Below, in pieces: positions 21,755 to 33,251 of a stretch of 64,000 bases of DNA; within the stretch, counting starts at the first letter, position 1, and every line of letters begins with the position of its first letter. The position numbers and the translations under genes were made by a program. The notes under the pieces are model-generated. The model was not told the DNA's origin, made no database searches, and saw nothing but the letters and a program-made list of their open reading frames with translations. Origin of the DNA: Acanthosepion esculentum (Eukaryota; Mollusca; Cephalopoda; Sepiida; Sepiidae); the NCBI GenBank assembly GCA_964036315.1, contig OZ038495.1, positions 23,425,690 through 23,489,689 of the forward strand, in the 5' to 3' direction.

Positions 21755-22205
21755 TGTACTATAGTAGCGTCCATAACGTCACCTTAATTTTGGCTGTGAA
21801 CAACTACACTATAAATACTGGGCGATTTCTTGCCTCGTTCTCTTTTCCATTTCTTCATTTTCAGCGAACACATCTACAATGTAAGCTCTGGCGGAAGATT
21901 TCGTCTTCCCTTGTGGGAGACGCCATGAACATTATACACACATACACGTACGTACGAACATTCACCAAAATACAAACTCTTTACGTTCACACACAAACAC
22001 AAATGTTAATGTCAATGTCCATTGTAAATTTTGTTGTTTAATACATATATTTGTTGTATATATATATCGGTCTTGTTGGTTTTCTTTACACTTCTTTATG
22101 GTGGATTCAATTTCCGAGGCCGCCATGTTCTTGTAGTGGACCTTCTAGCAGGAATAAACGTACGTGTTCCTAATTTAACAACACGTAAACCCATACTCCG
22201 CTATA
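21755..22205 (+). mobile_element. LTR-A, diverged copy
   Basis: It shares with other LTR-A copies CTATAAATACTGGGCGA, GGGAGACGCCATGAAC, CACGTACGTACGAACATTC and ATATATCGGTCTTGTT in the same order and orientation as the 4843 copy. The ends are diverged (TGTACTATAG on the left, CCGCTATA on the right) and no target duplication is visible, suggesting an older insertion. Confidence 0.75.
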
Positions 22206-22424
22206 ATAGCAAATCGCGAAAATTTTCTAAAAATTAATGGAATAAAATAGTTTTGTGAGTCGTTTTTATTTTCGTTCGAAAACACGTTTGCGCGTCTTCA
22301 ACTGTTTCAAATATTATGGGGATGACTGTCTCATCATTATATTAAAAACGAATTTACTCTCTAGCCGAGTGGATTAAAACTGCTTCTCAACCTTTTTCAT
22401 CTCATGGAACATTTTTTTCTTCAA
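22206..22424. other. Spacer
   Basis: Nothing recognised. Confidence 0.5.
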
Positions 22425-22850
22425 AACATTCCGTCCTGGGTACGACGTTAAACTGCACCCAACAGCAAGGCCTCTGATCAGGAGGTTTTGAGGAAGCGTG
22501 GAACCACCTCTTAATTGCTGGTGTTCCCAGGTCCACCCTGACCCGGGGTGGTAGCATCTGTTGGGGGTCCCAGCTATGGGAAAATAGTGAACTTCCAGGT
22601 CTTTTCCAGCACACTGAAACAATGATGTTGCCAGCTATACGTTTTTGAAACAATGATGTTGCCAGCTATACGTTTTTGAAACAATGATGTTGCCAGCTAT
22701 ACATTTTTGAAACAATGATGTTGCCAGCTATACGTTTTTGAAACAGTGATGTTTCCAGCTATACATTTTTGATATATTTAGTAAATACTGGATCTGGCAT
22801 TAAATAACCCATAGTGGTTGATATGCCATAAAACCCCAAACAACCAACCA
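22425..22850 (+). repeat. Interspersed repeat VR (copy 2)
   Basis: The core module (AACAGCAAGGCCTCTG to GTCCCAGCTATGGG) is followed by five 31-bp units GAAACAATGATGTTGCCAGC/TATACGTTTTT (22602-22770) and the ending GGCATTAAATAACCC/GTTGATATGCCATAAAAC. The leading 30-bp array is reduced to one unit (CGTCCTGGGTACGACG). Confidence 0.75.
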
Positions 22851-23229
22851 ACAACCAATCTTCAAAACATTCAAATGGACCACTTCTATTTTCACTTTTA
22901 GACTGTTCAGTTTTCACACTAAAATACTCAATGAAAAGAAAAAGAATTCTATTTACACTTTAAATTTTATTTGATTATATAAGGATAAACACAGGATATC
23001 AAAATCAATTTTGATGGTGTCATTCAGTCTTAGTCTGATAGTTCCTCTGCTGTTGAGATTTAATTTATTCCCTTTTCTACTGAAAACATCCACAACAGGC
23101 GAAAATCCAGATTTCACCATCCATGTGGTAGGGAAAGAAAAGATGCTTGCTTCTACATATTGAAAAACATTTTGGTGTCAGCCCTTTATAGGTATGAATT
23201 CGGTGGCATAGTAATTGAGAATTTAATCC
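22851..23229. other. Unassigned, possibly upstream part of a LINE tail
   Basis: No clear motif; the LINE fragment beginning near 23230 may extend into this region in decayed form. Confidence 0.4.
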
Positions 23230-23506
23230 CTGGGCTGAAATGAAAGCTGTGGACATCAACACAGAGTCCTGGGAGAACCTGGCAGCCATATGATCCAAAT
23301 GGAGAGGAACACTGACCAAACACTTTAAGTCAGGGGAGGAGAAGCTGACACAATCCACTACGGAAAGGTGGACCCGCTGAAAGCAAAATGACAGCTCCAA
23401 CAGACCAGAGACAGAACACACATGCGACCTCTGCAACAGAAATTGCCACTCCCGCATCGGCCTCTACAGTCACAGACGTCGATGCTCCAACCAAGTAGAC
23501 AACTAG
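23230..23506 (+). pseudogene. LINE C-terminus with zinc finger (LINE-C)
   Basis: The plus frame reads DINTESWENLAAI, stop, SKWRGTLTKHFKSGEEKLTQ, then CDLCNRNCHSRIGLYSHRRR followed by C, and a stop at 23504-23506. The finger has C-x2-C-x12-H-x3-C spacing. A finger of this type with the RIGLxSH core, after a WRxxxxxxxxxxEEKL segment, closes the C-terminus of many invertebrate LINE ORF2 proteins. One in-frame stop interrupts the upstream part. The RT itself is absent. Confidence 0.7.
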
Positions 23507-24036
23507 GATGCTACCCAAGGTTAACCCTGACCGATGGAGGCCTACTATACTAATCCCTGGTCTGAGTAGTACAGACTTAATGAAACAGGGCGAGCAATAT
23601 CATAACACTACTAAATATGAACAAGACAAGATATCCATAGAAATGGACAGCGGAACAAGAACAGTCTACCTCTGTAGATTAAATAAAGGCTTTAGAGTTC
23701 AATATTACTTAAAGCTTACCCGAGTCGACATACACCTGAAATATATTGGAGGGCACAACAGCCAAATTTGTGATATCAACAATAGTTCGAGTGTAAATAA
23801 AACATCTTTTTCATCTAGAATCTGCAAGATGTTGGTGTATTTTATTTCGATTGCAGTCAGCTTGAGTTTTTAAAGTCATGAAAATACTCATACAAAGAAG
23901 TGGGTAACTTCACATCGTCACCTGTTTTTATATTGTTTCATCCTTGCTGAAACCTGTAACAAGGAGAGTTTATTTTTTCTTTAATTTTTTCTTTATTTTA
24001 GGTGCAAGAATTATAATTATATTTATTTGCAATCTT
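23507..24036. other. Probable LINE 3' tail and flank
   Basis: A 121-codon frame at 23508-23873 starts two bases after the LINE-C stop. I do not recognise it; it has a hydrophobic end but no family motif, and it may be untranslated 3' sequence. Confidence 0.35.
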
Positions 24037-24640
24037 TTCAGCAAACGATACTGTCTACTATCTGCCTTACAACCGAGTAGTGGCGCCTGGCTCAACGCAG
24101 TGCCCTCCTCGTCTACCGGTACCCTTCTAGATGATGAGTGCACTCGGGTCGGAGTTGCGATCCGTTTTGGGTTCAAATTATGTCAGCCTCACAGATGCAA
24201 ATGTGGAGCTTCCATTGACGAGTTTGGTTTGCGTCCTCTCTCCTTTCGCCGCAGTGCCGGCCGCTTTCCAAGACATACAGCAATAAAACGACATCATCAG
24301 AAGAGGTCTGTATGCAGCTGGGTTCCCTTCTCAAATCGAACCCGTAGGCTTCGACCGTGGTGGTAGAAAGCGGCCGGATGGGATTACCATTTTCCCTTTT
24401 AAAGTGGGGAAGTCGTTGATTTGGGATGCGACTCGTGGAAATACATTTTTACATTTTACCCCAGTGGCAGTGGAGACTTTTGGGGTTATTGGCCCTCGTT
24501 CGATGGCGTTCCTTCGGAGGGTTGTCGGGATCGCGTCTCGATTAAGGGAAGAGCCACGCGAAACGGAGTGGCTCTTGCAGCGTGTCTCACTAGCGATGGT
24601 ACGAGGTAATGCTCTCTCTCCATCCTTGCGGATGGCAGAG
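24037..24640 (+). pseudogene. Non-LTR retroelement RT C-terminal region (element D), copy 1
   Basis: The first frame (24037-24360) has SGAWLNAVPSSSTGTLLDDE, then LCQPHRCKCGASIDEFGLRP and RRSAGRFPRH. A frame change near 24340 leads to IWDATRGNTFLHFTPVAVET, then GVIGPRSMAFLRR and EPRETEWLLQRVSLAMVRGN. I recognise this as the conserved region downstream of the RT in a retroelement family common in cnidarians, molluscs and echinoderms. It is richer in G+C than its surroundings. The RT catalytic core is absent. The second half recurs at 35928-36209. Confidence 0.8.
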
Positions 24641-25314
24641 GATAACAAAAAAAAAGACATTTTGTCTTTTGCTTATAGATACTTTGTTCAATTTTTTTAG
24701 AAATGTTTATTATTCCGAACGTGCGCTTTTATTTCTTTAAGAAACGCTATTTAGTTTTTCATTCAACTTCCACACCTTAATTATATTTATTGATGTCACG
24801 TCTTTCCGAGCATAAAGAATGTCTGTGCAAGTTGAATTGTATAACCGGACAGGAAGCGAAGGCGCCGTCAAATCGACGCAATTCAACAATTATTTGATTA
24901 GCCAAAACCTCCGACGAGTGAGTGAGCCTAGAGGCGTGATCATTTTTAGGCTCACTCTTCGGAAGTCGCTAGCTTTCTAGAAATTTAAACACTGCACACT
25001 TATTTACTTACTCAGTGTACTATAGTAACGATATTTATTTATAGATGTTCATATTTTGCAGTTTAACTCGCGTTAAATTATTATTAAGGTTGTTTTTTTT
25101 TCATTAAAACAAAACATATCAATAAAAATAACATCAAATAATTTTATTGATGTAAAAAAAATCAATAAAATTGTATAAAACTGTAGTCATTTTGCAAACA
25201 GAATAAAGAGTATGTTCCTGCTTTGTCTCGATTTTTGATCATAGGTGTATTGCAATGAGAACAATTCAAAGAATTGCAAATAATTTCATGCTGTAGAAAT
25301 AATGCCACTTGTAT

Positions 25315-25317
<3 letters not shown>
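24641..25317. other. A+T-rich intergenic DNA
   Basis: Nothing recognised. A near-palindromic word GAGTGAGCCTA...TAGGCTCACTC lies near 24917-24957. Confidence 0.5.

Positions 25318-25405
<88 letters not shown>
25318..25405. repeat. (TC)n-(TA)n compound microsatellite
   Basis: About 20 TC units pass into about 23 TA units. Confidence 0.98.
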
Positions 25406-25408
<3 letters not shown>

Positions 25409-25489
25409 AACTGATTATTGTCATACCAGGATAAAATGATCTTTAGAAAGGTGATCATATTTAATTCATAAAAAAAACGATACAAAATT

Positions 25490-25600
25490 ATCACGACGAT
25501 AAAAATTTTAGGTACCTTTCGGCCAACATCAGAGAAAATAATATCGTCGGCAAATAAAACTAAGTGGTTGAAAAAAATATTTTCAACTACTGGTGTCAAA
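25490..25600 (-). pseudogene. Possible RT fragment with FADD
   Basis: The minus-strand frame contains NHLVLFADDIIFSDVGRKVP, matching the F/Y-A-D-D catalytic motif with hydrophobic flanks. There is no other RT motif in frame, so chance resemblance is possible. Confidence 0.35.
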
Positions 25601-25852
25601 ATATACCAAAATTTGATGTGGTGGTGGTGGTGGGGGAACAAAAAAATTAATATTTTTCTAGTTAGGCATTGGCGACCGACCCCCAAACAAAGCCGATCTT
25701 TGCTTTAATTCTCTCTGCTTACATTGGGTAGGACGTTGTATATTAATAGCAACAGACTCCAAGATATCAAGGTGGAGTCTGGTCCGTGCCCTGTGCAAAA
25801 CAGAAGAACTGTGGAGAATAGTTTGTCCTGCAAACAACAAAATTCAATAAAT

Positions 25853-25925
25853 GCTCGTCGATAGCGGAGTCAGGAGCTTGTGAACACCCGGATGTTACAG
25901 GCTCAAGTCTACGCAGCTGGCCCGG
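25853..25925 (+). mobile_element. Possible tRNA-like SINE head
   Basis: An A-box-like TAGCGGAGTCAGG and a B-box-like GGCTCAAGTCT are about 35 bp apart, the spacing of a tRNA-type promoter. No second copy was found in the window and the folding is poor. Confidence 0.3.
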
Positions 25926-26069
25926 AACATGCTGGGCGATGCTAACCTTTAACCGCTGGGTAGTCTTGCGCATATAATCGAACTCACACCGACATTTATA
26001 CTAACAGACAACTAAACACTGCTTATGGGCAGGCAGGACATCATTGCAGCCAGAGGGAAAAGCCCTTCT

Positions 26070-26070
<1 letters not shown>

Positions 26071-26149
<79 letters not shown>
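26071..26149. repeat. (TA)n microsatellite
   Basis: About 39 pure TA units, one of the longest here. Confidence 0.98.
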
Positions 26150-26150
<1 letters not shown>

Positions 26151-26505
26151 AGAAGACAATGCATAAAGGTTGACATTGCAATTAAATTTTTGAAGATCAA
26201 AGTTGGCAGGAAAGCATGGAGCTGAAAGAAAGTTCCACAAGCCAGAATTGCGAGAAAAGAAACTGTTAGTATAGAACTTACGGTTAAATCTAGCCAATTC
26301 AACAGTGAGTTGATGTGACCTTACCTCCAATCTAGTACTGCGCTTAACTTCATAAAGTCTAGGTACCATAGCGAAGATTTCACCTGAATAATTACCATGA
26401 AAGTATTTACAGAAAAAGTACAGGTGAGTTACATCAAGGCGGTGGGAAAGTGACTGAAGCCGAGAGGAAATAATATTGTTGATTCTTCTTTGGTGATGGC
26501 AAAGA
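26150..26505 (-). pseudogene. Jockey-like LINE-B 3' end
   Basis: The minus-strand frame runs RLQSLSHRLDVTHLYFF, then MVPRLYEVKRSTRLEVRSHQ, FNRKFYTNSFFSRNSGLWN and ends after NFDLQKFNCNVN. This is the C-terminal end of the LINE-B ORF2, directly continuing where the 17145 copy ends. It is open for over 100 codons. It is 5' truncated in the RT thumb, and its 3' end abuts the (TA)n tract. Confidence 0.85.
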
Positions 26506-26584
26506 TATTTTTTTTTGTATATTTTTTATGTTTTTATTTAGTTGATTTGTAGGAGTACAATAAAGATTTTGGAAATCTCAAAAG

Positions 26585-26613
26585 TTTCGGTTGCCCTTGT
26601 TGCTTTCATCAGT
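26585..26613 (-). ncRNA. Hammerhead-like / Penelope-terminus-like motif
   Basis: On the minus strand CTGATGA is followed by AAGCAACAAGGGCAACC, then GAAA and CTTTTGAGATTTCC...CTTTATTGTA. The invariant CTGATGA and GAAA are both exact and correctly ordered, and the following T- and A-rich run is typical of Penelope termini. The intervening stem II pairs poorly, so catalytic function is doubtful. Confidence 0.4.
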
Positions 26614-26976
26614 GTTTAATACTGAATAGTGTTTTTTCAGCTTGGCTAAATTTCATATCCAGCAGATATTAATGATCTCGGTGCGAGAATCACCAAACCT
26701 TTTCGCCGTGGAACATAATAAAATTTTTTATTGTCTCTTCCTCTGTTTCTCACTCCAGTCAGATTACCCCACTTGTAAGCAGGAGGGCGTGGTTGAAAAT
26801 TCTTTTCCGCTTTTTCTTAAGTGTGTAAAATAAGAGTGTATATGCGATAATTGATCAGTTGAAGTGTATTAAATAATAATAAAAAATAAATGAAAAATAA
26901 TACTTTAATGATAATAATAACAATAATAATAAAAATAGGAGCATTCAACTAAACGATATATTATCTGTAGCTATAG

Positions 26977-27007
<31 letters not shown>

Positions 27008-28037
27008 TAACAGTAGTTTTAATGAAAAGGTAAAATAAAGAGAAAAGGAATTGTTGCGGAAGTTATGCTAAGTAAGATGTGTCAGAAGGTGAAATTGGGT
27101 GAAGGCCTAAAATGTGCGTGTACATTATGCATTTATCCACAACAAATAAATTACACAAACATATGAAGTCAATTCAACTTGGAGAAATCAACGAAATACA
27201 ACTAAGTTATAGATTTCAACAATAACATGAATTTATATACATATATTTGACATAGACAAAGTGATGATTGGTTGCTTGTTAAATGTGGCAAGTGATATAA
27301 GATTGCAAAGAGTGTCCATGCAGAGATTTGTTGAATGAATGTTGATGGTTTAAGTTTGTTTGTGAAATTAAAACAGTTTGATTTCTGCAAGGTAAAATGT
27401 CAATTGTGTGAGTTCAAATAATAGTGTGTATATGTGTGACAATTGTAAGTGTTGATTCAAGTAACGAACAGTTGTGTGCCTTTCACTGATATGCTAAAGT
27501 TGATTAAATGTACAATTACTATTTCGTAGTAATAATGTCACTTTATTTAGTAAATTGTAAGTTAAGTTTTTTTACGCGGCAATAGTTGTGCGAGTTGTGT
27601 TGAGTTGATGAGAGGCTGGTAGTGTTATTGAGTCAGTGTGTTGGCACGCGTGGGGTCTGCTGGCATCTCTCGAAACCCGGTGTCTGACTTGAATAAAGTC
27701 GAGCGATTCCTTTTTAAAGATTTTCGGGTTTTCAAGTAGGCTCCAGACAGCTGCGGGGGAAAAAAAGGATTTGTCTCAATTTGCTACATTTTGGTGTCCT
27801 TTTAACCACAGGGAAGTTGAGTTTTGGAAAAGTGAAGTGATGATTGTTTAAAGGTTAATTTGGGGAAGAGTGCATCTTCCCGTAGGGGGTGACAGGCAAG
27901 TATGGAGGATTCCATAGAATCTCTAAAGAAATATGCAATAAATAAACACCAAATCGATGTATATACATGGTCATTAATGAAAATAGAAGAACGTAACATA
28001 AGCATGTATACAAACAGATCCGGTCGAGCTATTAACA
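26614..28037. other. Intergenic DNA
   Basis: No coding sequence recognised. An (AAT)n tract lies at 26975-27006. From about 27050 to 27790 the sequence is of LTR-like composition (a GAATAAAGTC polyadenylation-type word near 27693), but no paired ends could be defined. Confidence 0.4.
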
Positions 28038-28038
28038 A

Positions 28039-28107
<69 letters not shown>
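28038..28107. repeat. (TA)n microsatellite
   Basis: About 34 pure TA units. Confidence 0.98.
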
Positions 28108-28109
<2 letters not shown>

Positions 28110-28446
28110 AAAAATAACCAGTTAATCGAGTAAACAGAAAAATATAACAAAAACAACATTGTTTAGCCCTTATTGACTATGTAAAGGCATTTAGTTGATA
28201 GAATATTCATCACTCTTTTACTGACCACGAAAATAGTGTATATAAAAGTATTAAAGCTCTTTTGAGGGAGACACTTGGCCTCGACTCTATACAATGGAGA
28301 GTTCTATATAAATCAATGACCTTTTAAAGAGTGTAGCGGATCCGTGTCTGCATGCCTGTAATGGAACGAGGTTGAGGTTGAGAACTTTCGAAAAAATTGA
28401 GTTCGACATTTTCAGAAAGAATAAATTTCAACACGCGGAAGAATTG

Positions 28447-28447
<1 letters not shown>
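28108..28447. other. Intergenic DNA
   Basis: Nothing recognised. Confidence 0.5.

Positions 28448-28509
<62 letters not shown>
28448..28509. repeat. (CA)n microsatellite
   Basis: About 30 pure CA units. Confidence 0.98.
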
Positions 28510-28511
<2 letters not shown>

Positions 28512-29510
28512 ATATTTACATAAAGAATAACAAGGTAAGAAGAGAGAAAATATACGTGGGTGTTCACAGATTGCAGAAAAGGAAGAAAACCATTATAGTC
28601 TATGTTGTATGTTTGTATGATGCGCCATGTGACTAGGTTTGGAATTTAGCAGACAGCCGCCCGAGGAAAGAGTTTGCCCTGGAGCCGACGTGCACCTATC
28701 GCATTCTAGAGTTAAAAGAGGAAGAAAGGGCTTATATTCTTTCTTTTATAGTCCTGAATAGCGCCACTTAGGAGGTGTCTTGTCAGACTAAGTAGGGGTA
28801 ATCTCCAAAAGTTCTTTGAGGTAAAGATATTTCATTACAATAAACAAAAAAGTGCAAATATATACAGAGAATGTCTTTTATGACTTGAGGATTGCTCACA
28901 TATCTGGGCTGGAGCTGTTAAAAATCTTCATTTTCCAGCCTTGATCGTATACAAAATCGTTTACGCGTTTTGTTTTTTTTTAATTTCATGATTAGTTGAT
29001 AGGAGAAAGAGAGAAAGAGGAGGATATGTTCGTGTTTTATATTACTTGAACAGCATGTACGTAATGGCGTTTTGGCAGACCAAGTGGGCATTATCCCCAA
29101 ATATGTTAGTAAAAGAGTAGATAATCCAATTCATTGTCCATATTCTTTTAGCTATTATCGAAGCGATAATATTATAGAATGTTGTAATCTATATATAATA
29201 ATGAAGAATGTATCTATTTTGTTTCTCTTGGTTTATTCCTCTGTCCGTAAAAATCGAATTACCTGTTGAGTAATTGTTAACAGTCTGGCTGGTCTTATTA
29301 ATTCTTAATAAGGTAATCCGTTGTCATGTTAGCACGAATCGTGACACTCGAAGCTAGCAAATTTCATATTAAAGAACAAGAGAATTTTTTTAATCAATTC
29401 ACCCCAAGCTGGGCGATAATGCCTCTAAGTTGCAAAGGACTACTCTGAGTGAAAGGGAAGACTTTAGAAGGAACCGGAAACACAATCCGAAACAGAAAAC
29501 AAAGAATAAA
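28510..29510. other. Intergenic DNA
   Basis: Nothing recognised. Confidence 0.5.
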
Positions 29511-29511
29511 C

Positions 29512-29562
29512 CTTTACTCCTGTTTAAAAGACCGGGAAGAAATCTTTTAAACAAGAGTAGAG
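29512..29562. repeat. Imperfect 20-bp hairpin
   Basis: CTTTACTCCTGTTTAAAAGA and TCTTTTAAACAAGAGTAGAG pair at 18 of 20 positions around an 11-base loop. Confidence 0.8.
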
Positions 29563-31605
29563 ATTTATCAATTACAAAAACAAAACAAACAATAAAATTA
29601 TAATGTTTTATAATAACTTTGTCGCAGGGGAAAATGAACGAATGAATTCAATTGTGTGAAAATCTCTTTAAATGTTAATGAAGCTTCTCAAAATTATAGA
29701 CTGCACCTTTTAATTCCAATTGATATTTATTGAAGTGTACTTACGTAAAAATATATCCAATGCTTAAAAAACCTTATCTTTTCATAAATAAATCCAGTAA
29801 TCAATGAATAAATACCGAAAATTTTAATAACTGTTATCAATTAGTATAATTTCAGATTGCCCAAAATACGTGTCTATATTTGGCACTGAAAATGTCCTAT
29901 TGATTTTCTACCTGTTATTCGCACAAATGTGAACACAACATAAAAATAAAACAAGAACTATCACTAGAAGCAATGATTTTATATTGATTTTTCTCTGATT
30001 GTTTTAATGGCATAAAATTTATGAAAATTAATTAAACCTATATATGTGATTGAATAGTTTGTTAATAGGCATCAATTTTGCGATAAGTCTGTGGCCATTA
30101 AAGCTCACAAACAGTAGGGTGCAGAAGTTGGGGTAGAGGGTGCGACGGCTCCGGCCACCCATATCGGGAGGGGGTCCAATCAAAGAGTAAAATGAAAATT
30201 TAGTTTAAATTTAATTTAATAAAGTGTTTATTTCCTGTTTCATCTGCGTTTTTTTTTTTTTTTACATATTTAAAATGTCTTCCTTTCTCACATTTGTCGT
30301 CATCGCATCACCAAACATCACCAAGCCAAATCATTGCTCTCAATGGAGTTTCACTTTCGACTGAGTAAATCTACAGGAGAGTGTCTGTTTTTCGTAGGCG
30401 TTTTAAGGTTTAATCTGATCGGTTGCTTAGCTACATTAAGGCAGCGCCATCAGTTCTTTAGATATTCACAAAAATGGTTGGACATTTTCTAGACATATCA
30501 CCTATGAGAGCATTAGACAAACGTAAACAACTATTATTAAAACAGTCATATAAGAAATATTAAAAAATTTTTTTTTTTACTTTTTATTATTTATTTTATG
30601 GGTCCTAGAATATATCATCTGCTAAATGGTGTACTTTTCTTTGACAGACGCTATAAACGACGACTTTATCATATTATTAGCATCATCAAACGTTTCGAAA
30701 CGAATAATAGCGAAATAAAATACCACATTCTTCTTACGTATTTACGAATTTCCCCTCCTAGAGATTCTAAATTAAACCGAGTGAAAAATAACTGTATCGA
30801 TCGATATTCGATCACATGATTTTGACAAGAGTACATTTGTGAAGAAGAAAGGGAAAAGAGAAAGAGAGAGAGAGGTGACTTACTGATGAAATCAATATAG
30901 TTTAACGTATTAACAGTAAGTGTATATTTGATTCACTTTTTAAGCGTTGAAAAGTTAAATTCATTTGTAAATTAGTGTTCATTACACGAGAACAAACAAA
31001 CCGGGAAATCAATATTCATTTCAATATGACTATTTCTAATTTTTTAATACTAGTTACACCGCGTGACTAGCTTTTAACAAAGCTGACATATTTTTGCCAG
31101 GAAACTGATATGAAAATAAATACGAGATTTTTTCTGGAGATTTTACAAATAATCGATTTCCTTTGAAATTAGTTGTTTTTTCTTTAAATTCATAATTATA
31201 TATGCAAACAAGTTTCTCTCGTTTGATATTAGAGAACGGAACACAAGGATTTTTTTTACTCCAACTATATTTTCTCTTTCACCGGTGCTATTTTTTGAAA
31301 TCGGAATTTCAATTTTGTATCAAAGTAAATTTGAAATTAAAACATGTATCACCATTTCAGCATTTCATACAGTCACATTATTTATAATAAATTTTGCAAG
31401 AATTTTTTTTTTAACGTACAAAATTAACAGATATAAAGTTAGTTTCTACGGATTTTCTTTCGGCGATTTTAAAGAAATAAGCACCTCCAACCCAAAGCCT
31501 TATCTATGGAAACGACAGTCGTAGCAATGAAAATAGTTTTATACGAATTGGTATAAGGGACGTAACTCGTAGGTAAATTATTTCGGCAGATGGTCACTTG
31601 TGAAT
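29563..31605. other. A+T-rich intergenic DNA
   Basis: No gene, RNA or element was recognised. Poly-T runs and short chance frames only. Confidence 0.55.
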
Positions 31606-31690
31606 ACAAAAATATTATTAGTATACATTGTTTATAAAAATATTATTAGTATACATTGTTTATAAAAATATTATTAGTATACATTGTTAA
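31606..31690. repeat. 28-bp tandem repeat, three units
   Basis: The unit AAAATATTATTAGTATACAT plus TGTTTATA is repeated three times almost perfectly. Confidence 0.95.
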
Positions 31691-32139
31691 AAGTAAAACC
31701 GATAGGTTCCAAATTTTTATCATATTGTCAAGGGAATGAAATAATTTTTTAAGAAGTTTTTTTGGCATTTTTAAAGAAAACGTAAACAGATAAAACTAAA
31801 AGTAAACATTTCATTCAATTGGCCATGATATTTTTTTGTTTATATCTTTTAGTAAATCTCATTATTTAGTTTACAGGAAAAAGAAGGTATAATTGGATTG
31901 ACTTAGAGAAGTTGGAATGTAGTTTAATTTCTCTCTGATTCTTCTAATAATCGCTATCTAGTTCGCTGATGTCTTTAAGTAAAGAGAGTAAGTTTTTGTA
32001 GATTTATGTAAATGAGCTGGCATTTTTGAGTTGTCTGACTACAACTTGTTGCAAAGTTTCGTATTCATCTGTTGTCAGGAGATACGAATTCGATGTCTTT
32101 GGATTTGCTCAAACCAAAATAAAATCTCTTTTTCTACTT
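31691..32139. other. A+T-rich spacer
   Basis: Nothing recognised. Confidence 0.5.
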
Positions 32140-32367
32140 CGTGCTCTGTTTCTGAGGAAAGAGGGCTCACAGAGTTTGACATTCACAGGACATATTGAAG
32201 TCAAGAGGATAGAGGAAAGCATCGAATTATCTACGTAACAAGCTTGTTGGCAGAAAAGGGTTTAGGAGAAATAGCAAAAAGACAAACCTTACCAAGAGCT
32301 ACAAAGGACCAGAAGTTGTTGAGAGATATAATTATCCATGTCCTGAAGGAAAACGGTACATAGAAGT
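32140..32367 (+). pseudogene. RTE/CR1-like LINE (LINE-A) C-terminus
   Basis: The plus frame has LRKEGSQSLTFTGHIEVKR, then after shifts pieces equivalent to the GLGEIAKRQ...LLRATKDRK...AYVLKGHG tail seen in copies at 51431, 55331 and 61181. The 3' end passes directly into trinucleotide repeats. 5' truncated and decayed. Confidence 0.7.
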
Positions 32368-32417
32368 ATTATTATTATTATTATTAGTAGTAGTAGTAGT
32401 AGTAGTAGAAGAAGAAG
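32368..32417. repeat. (ATT)n-(AGT)n-(GAA)n microsatellite at a LINE 3' end
   Basis: Three successive trinucleotide tracts begin exactly where LINE-A homology ends. Confidence 0.95.
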
Positions 32418-32664
32418 CTTCTTCCTTGGTTCACAAGTTTGATTTTAAATTTGATCTTAGACATCTGTTTGATATAGAGTAGAGCGATTCAAATCACGAC
32501 GGATCTGAAGGTGGTTTCTCCTACAAAGGACGATGCAGGTTTGAGCCCTGCTGAAGAGCGCATTTTCTATATTAAGTTTTCTCCAGTGCGCACACTGATA
32601 GATGTAATAGACACAGTTAATAAAAATCAATTGATTCTCTTTGTGCTCGATTTTTTTTACATCC

Positions 32665-32670
<6 letters not shown>
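32418..32670. other. Spacer
   Basis: Nothing recognised. Confidence 0.5.

Positions 32671-32716
<46 letters not shown>
32671..32716. repeat. (TA)n microsatellite
   Basis: A pure TA tract directly outside the left arm of the inverted repeat. Confidence 0.97.
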
Positions 32717-32720
<4 letters not shown>

Positions 32721-32812
32721 TACATGTTTCATTAAATAATATAGATAAGTGTTGTCTATATATTTTATGTAAGTTCTTTTCATATCGTCTGATAAGCTTA
32801 ATAACATTATCA
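32717..32812 (-). mobile_element. Left arm of a 96-bp inverted repeat carrying Penelope-like coding sequence
   Basis: The arm matches 33074-33169 in reverse complement with one mismatch over 96 bp. Read on the minus strand it encodes NVIKLIRRYEKNLHKIYRQH and LSILFNETCMN, which resembles the N-terminal helical region of Penelope-like proteins. The arms are separated by 261 bp. Confidence 0.75.
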
Positions 32813-32992
32813 ATACTCATCAGATTCACTCTCGCGTGGCCATGTGTGACGTCATGAGCTGTGGTGCGATTTTCGCTTTCAGCGTCTTATATGCACGTGT
32901 TTATCGTTGATTGGGAATCATCCATGTAAACAAAAACAGACTATCATCAATTTCTTGTTCGTGTATTGCTTAATATATTGTGTAATTGTCTT

Positions 32993-33035
32993 TGATAATG
33001 GCTTATGTAAGCCGAAAGCTTAGATTGGATTAAAA
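32993..33035 (+). ncRNA. Hammerhead-like motif between the inverted arms
   Basis: TTGATAATGGCTTATGTAAG continues CCGAAAGCTTAG. GGCTTA and TAAGCC form a perfect stem II that opens directly into GAAA. The first conserved block is TTGATAA instead of CTGATGA, so catalytic activity is probably lost. It is placed in the spacer between the two arms, where a Penelope pseudo-LTR would lie. Confidence 0.5.
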
Positions 33036-33073
33036 AATATGTATCAATATTGTGATTTTCTTTCATTGTTTAA

Positions 33074-33169
33074 TGATAATGTTATTAAGCTTATCAGACG
33101 ATATGAAAAGAACTTACATAAAATATATAGGCAACACTTATCTATATTATTTAATGAAACATGTATGAA
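33074..33169 (+). mobile_element. Right arm of the inverted repeat, Penelope-like N-terminal codons
   Basis: The plus frame reads DNVIKLIRRYEKNLHKIYRQ through FNETCMN and continues outside the arm as EKIAA before a stop. That extension is missing on the left copy, so the right arm is the longer of the two. Confidence 0.65.
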
Positions 33170-33192
33170 TGAAAAAATTGCTGCCTAAATAC

Positions 33193-33195
<3 letters not shown>

Positions 33196-33249
<54 letters not shown>
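33196..33249. repeat. (TA)n microsatellite
   Basis: A pure TA tract outside the right arm. Confidence 0.97.

Positions 33250-33251
<2 letters not shown>

Noticed and set aside
22602..22770. CRISPR-like regular array of 31-bp units
   Set aside because: Units are contiguous with no spacers and belong to the VR interspersed repeat.
23508..23873. 121-codon frame after the LINE-C stop
   Set aside because: No motif or homology recognised, and its position suggests LINE 3' untranslated sequence; kept only as a note.
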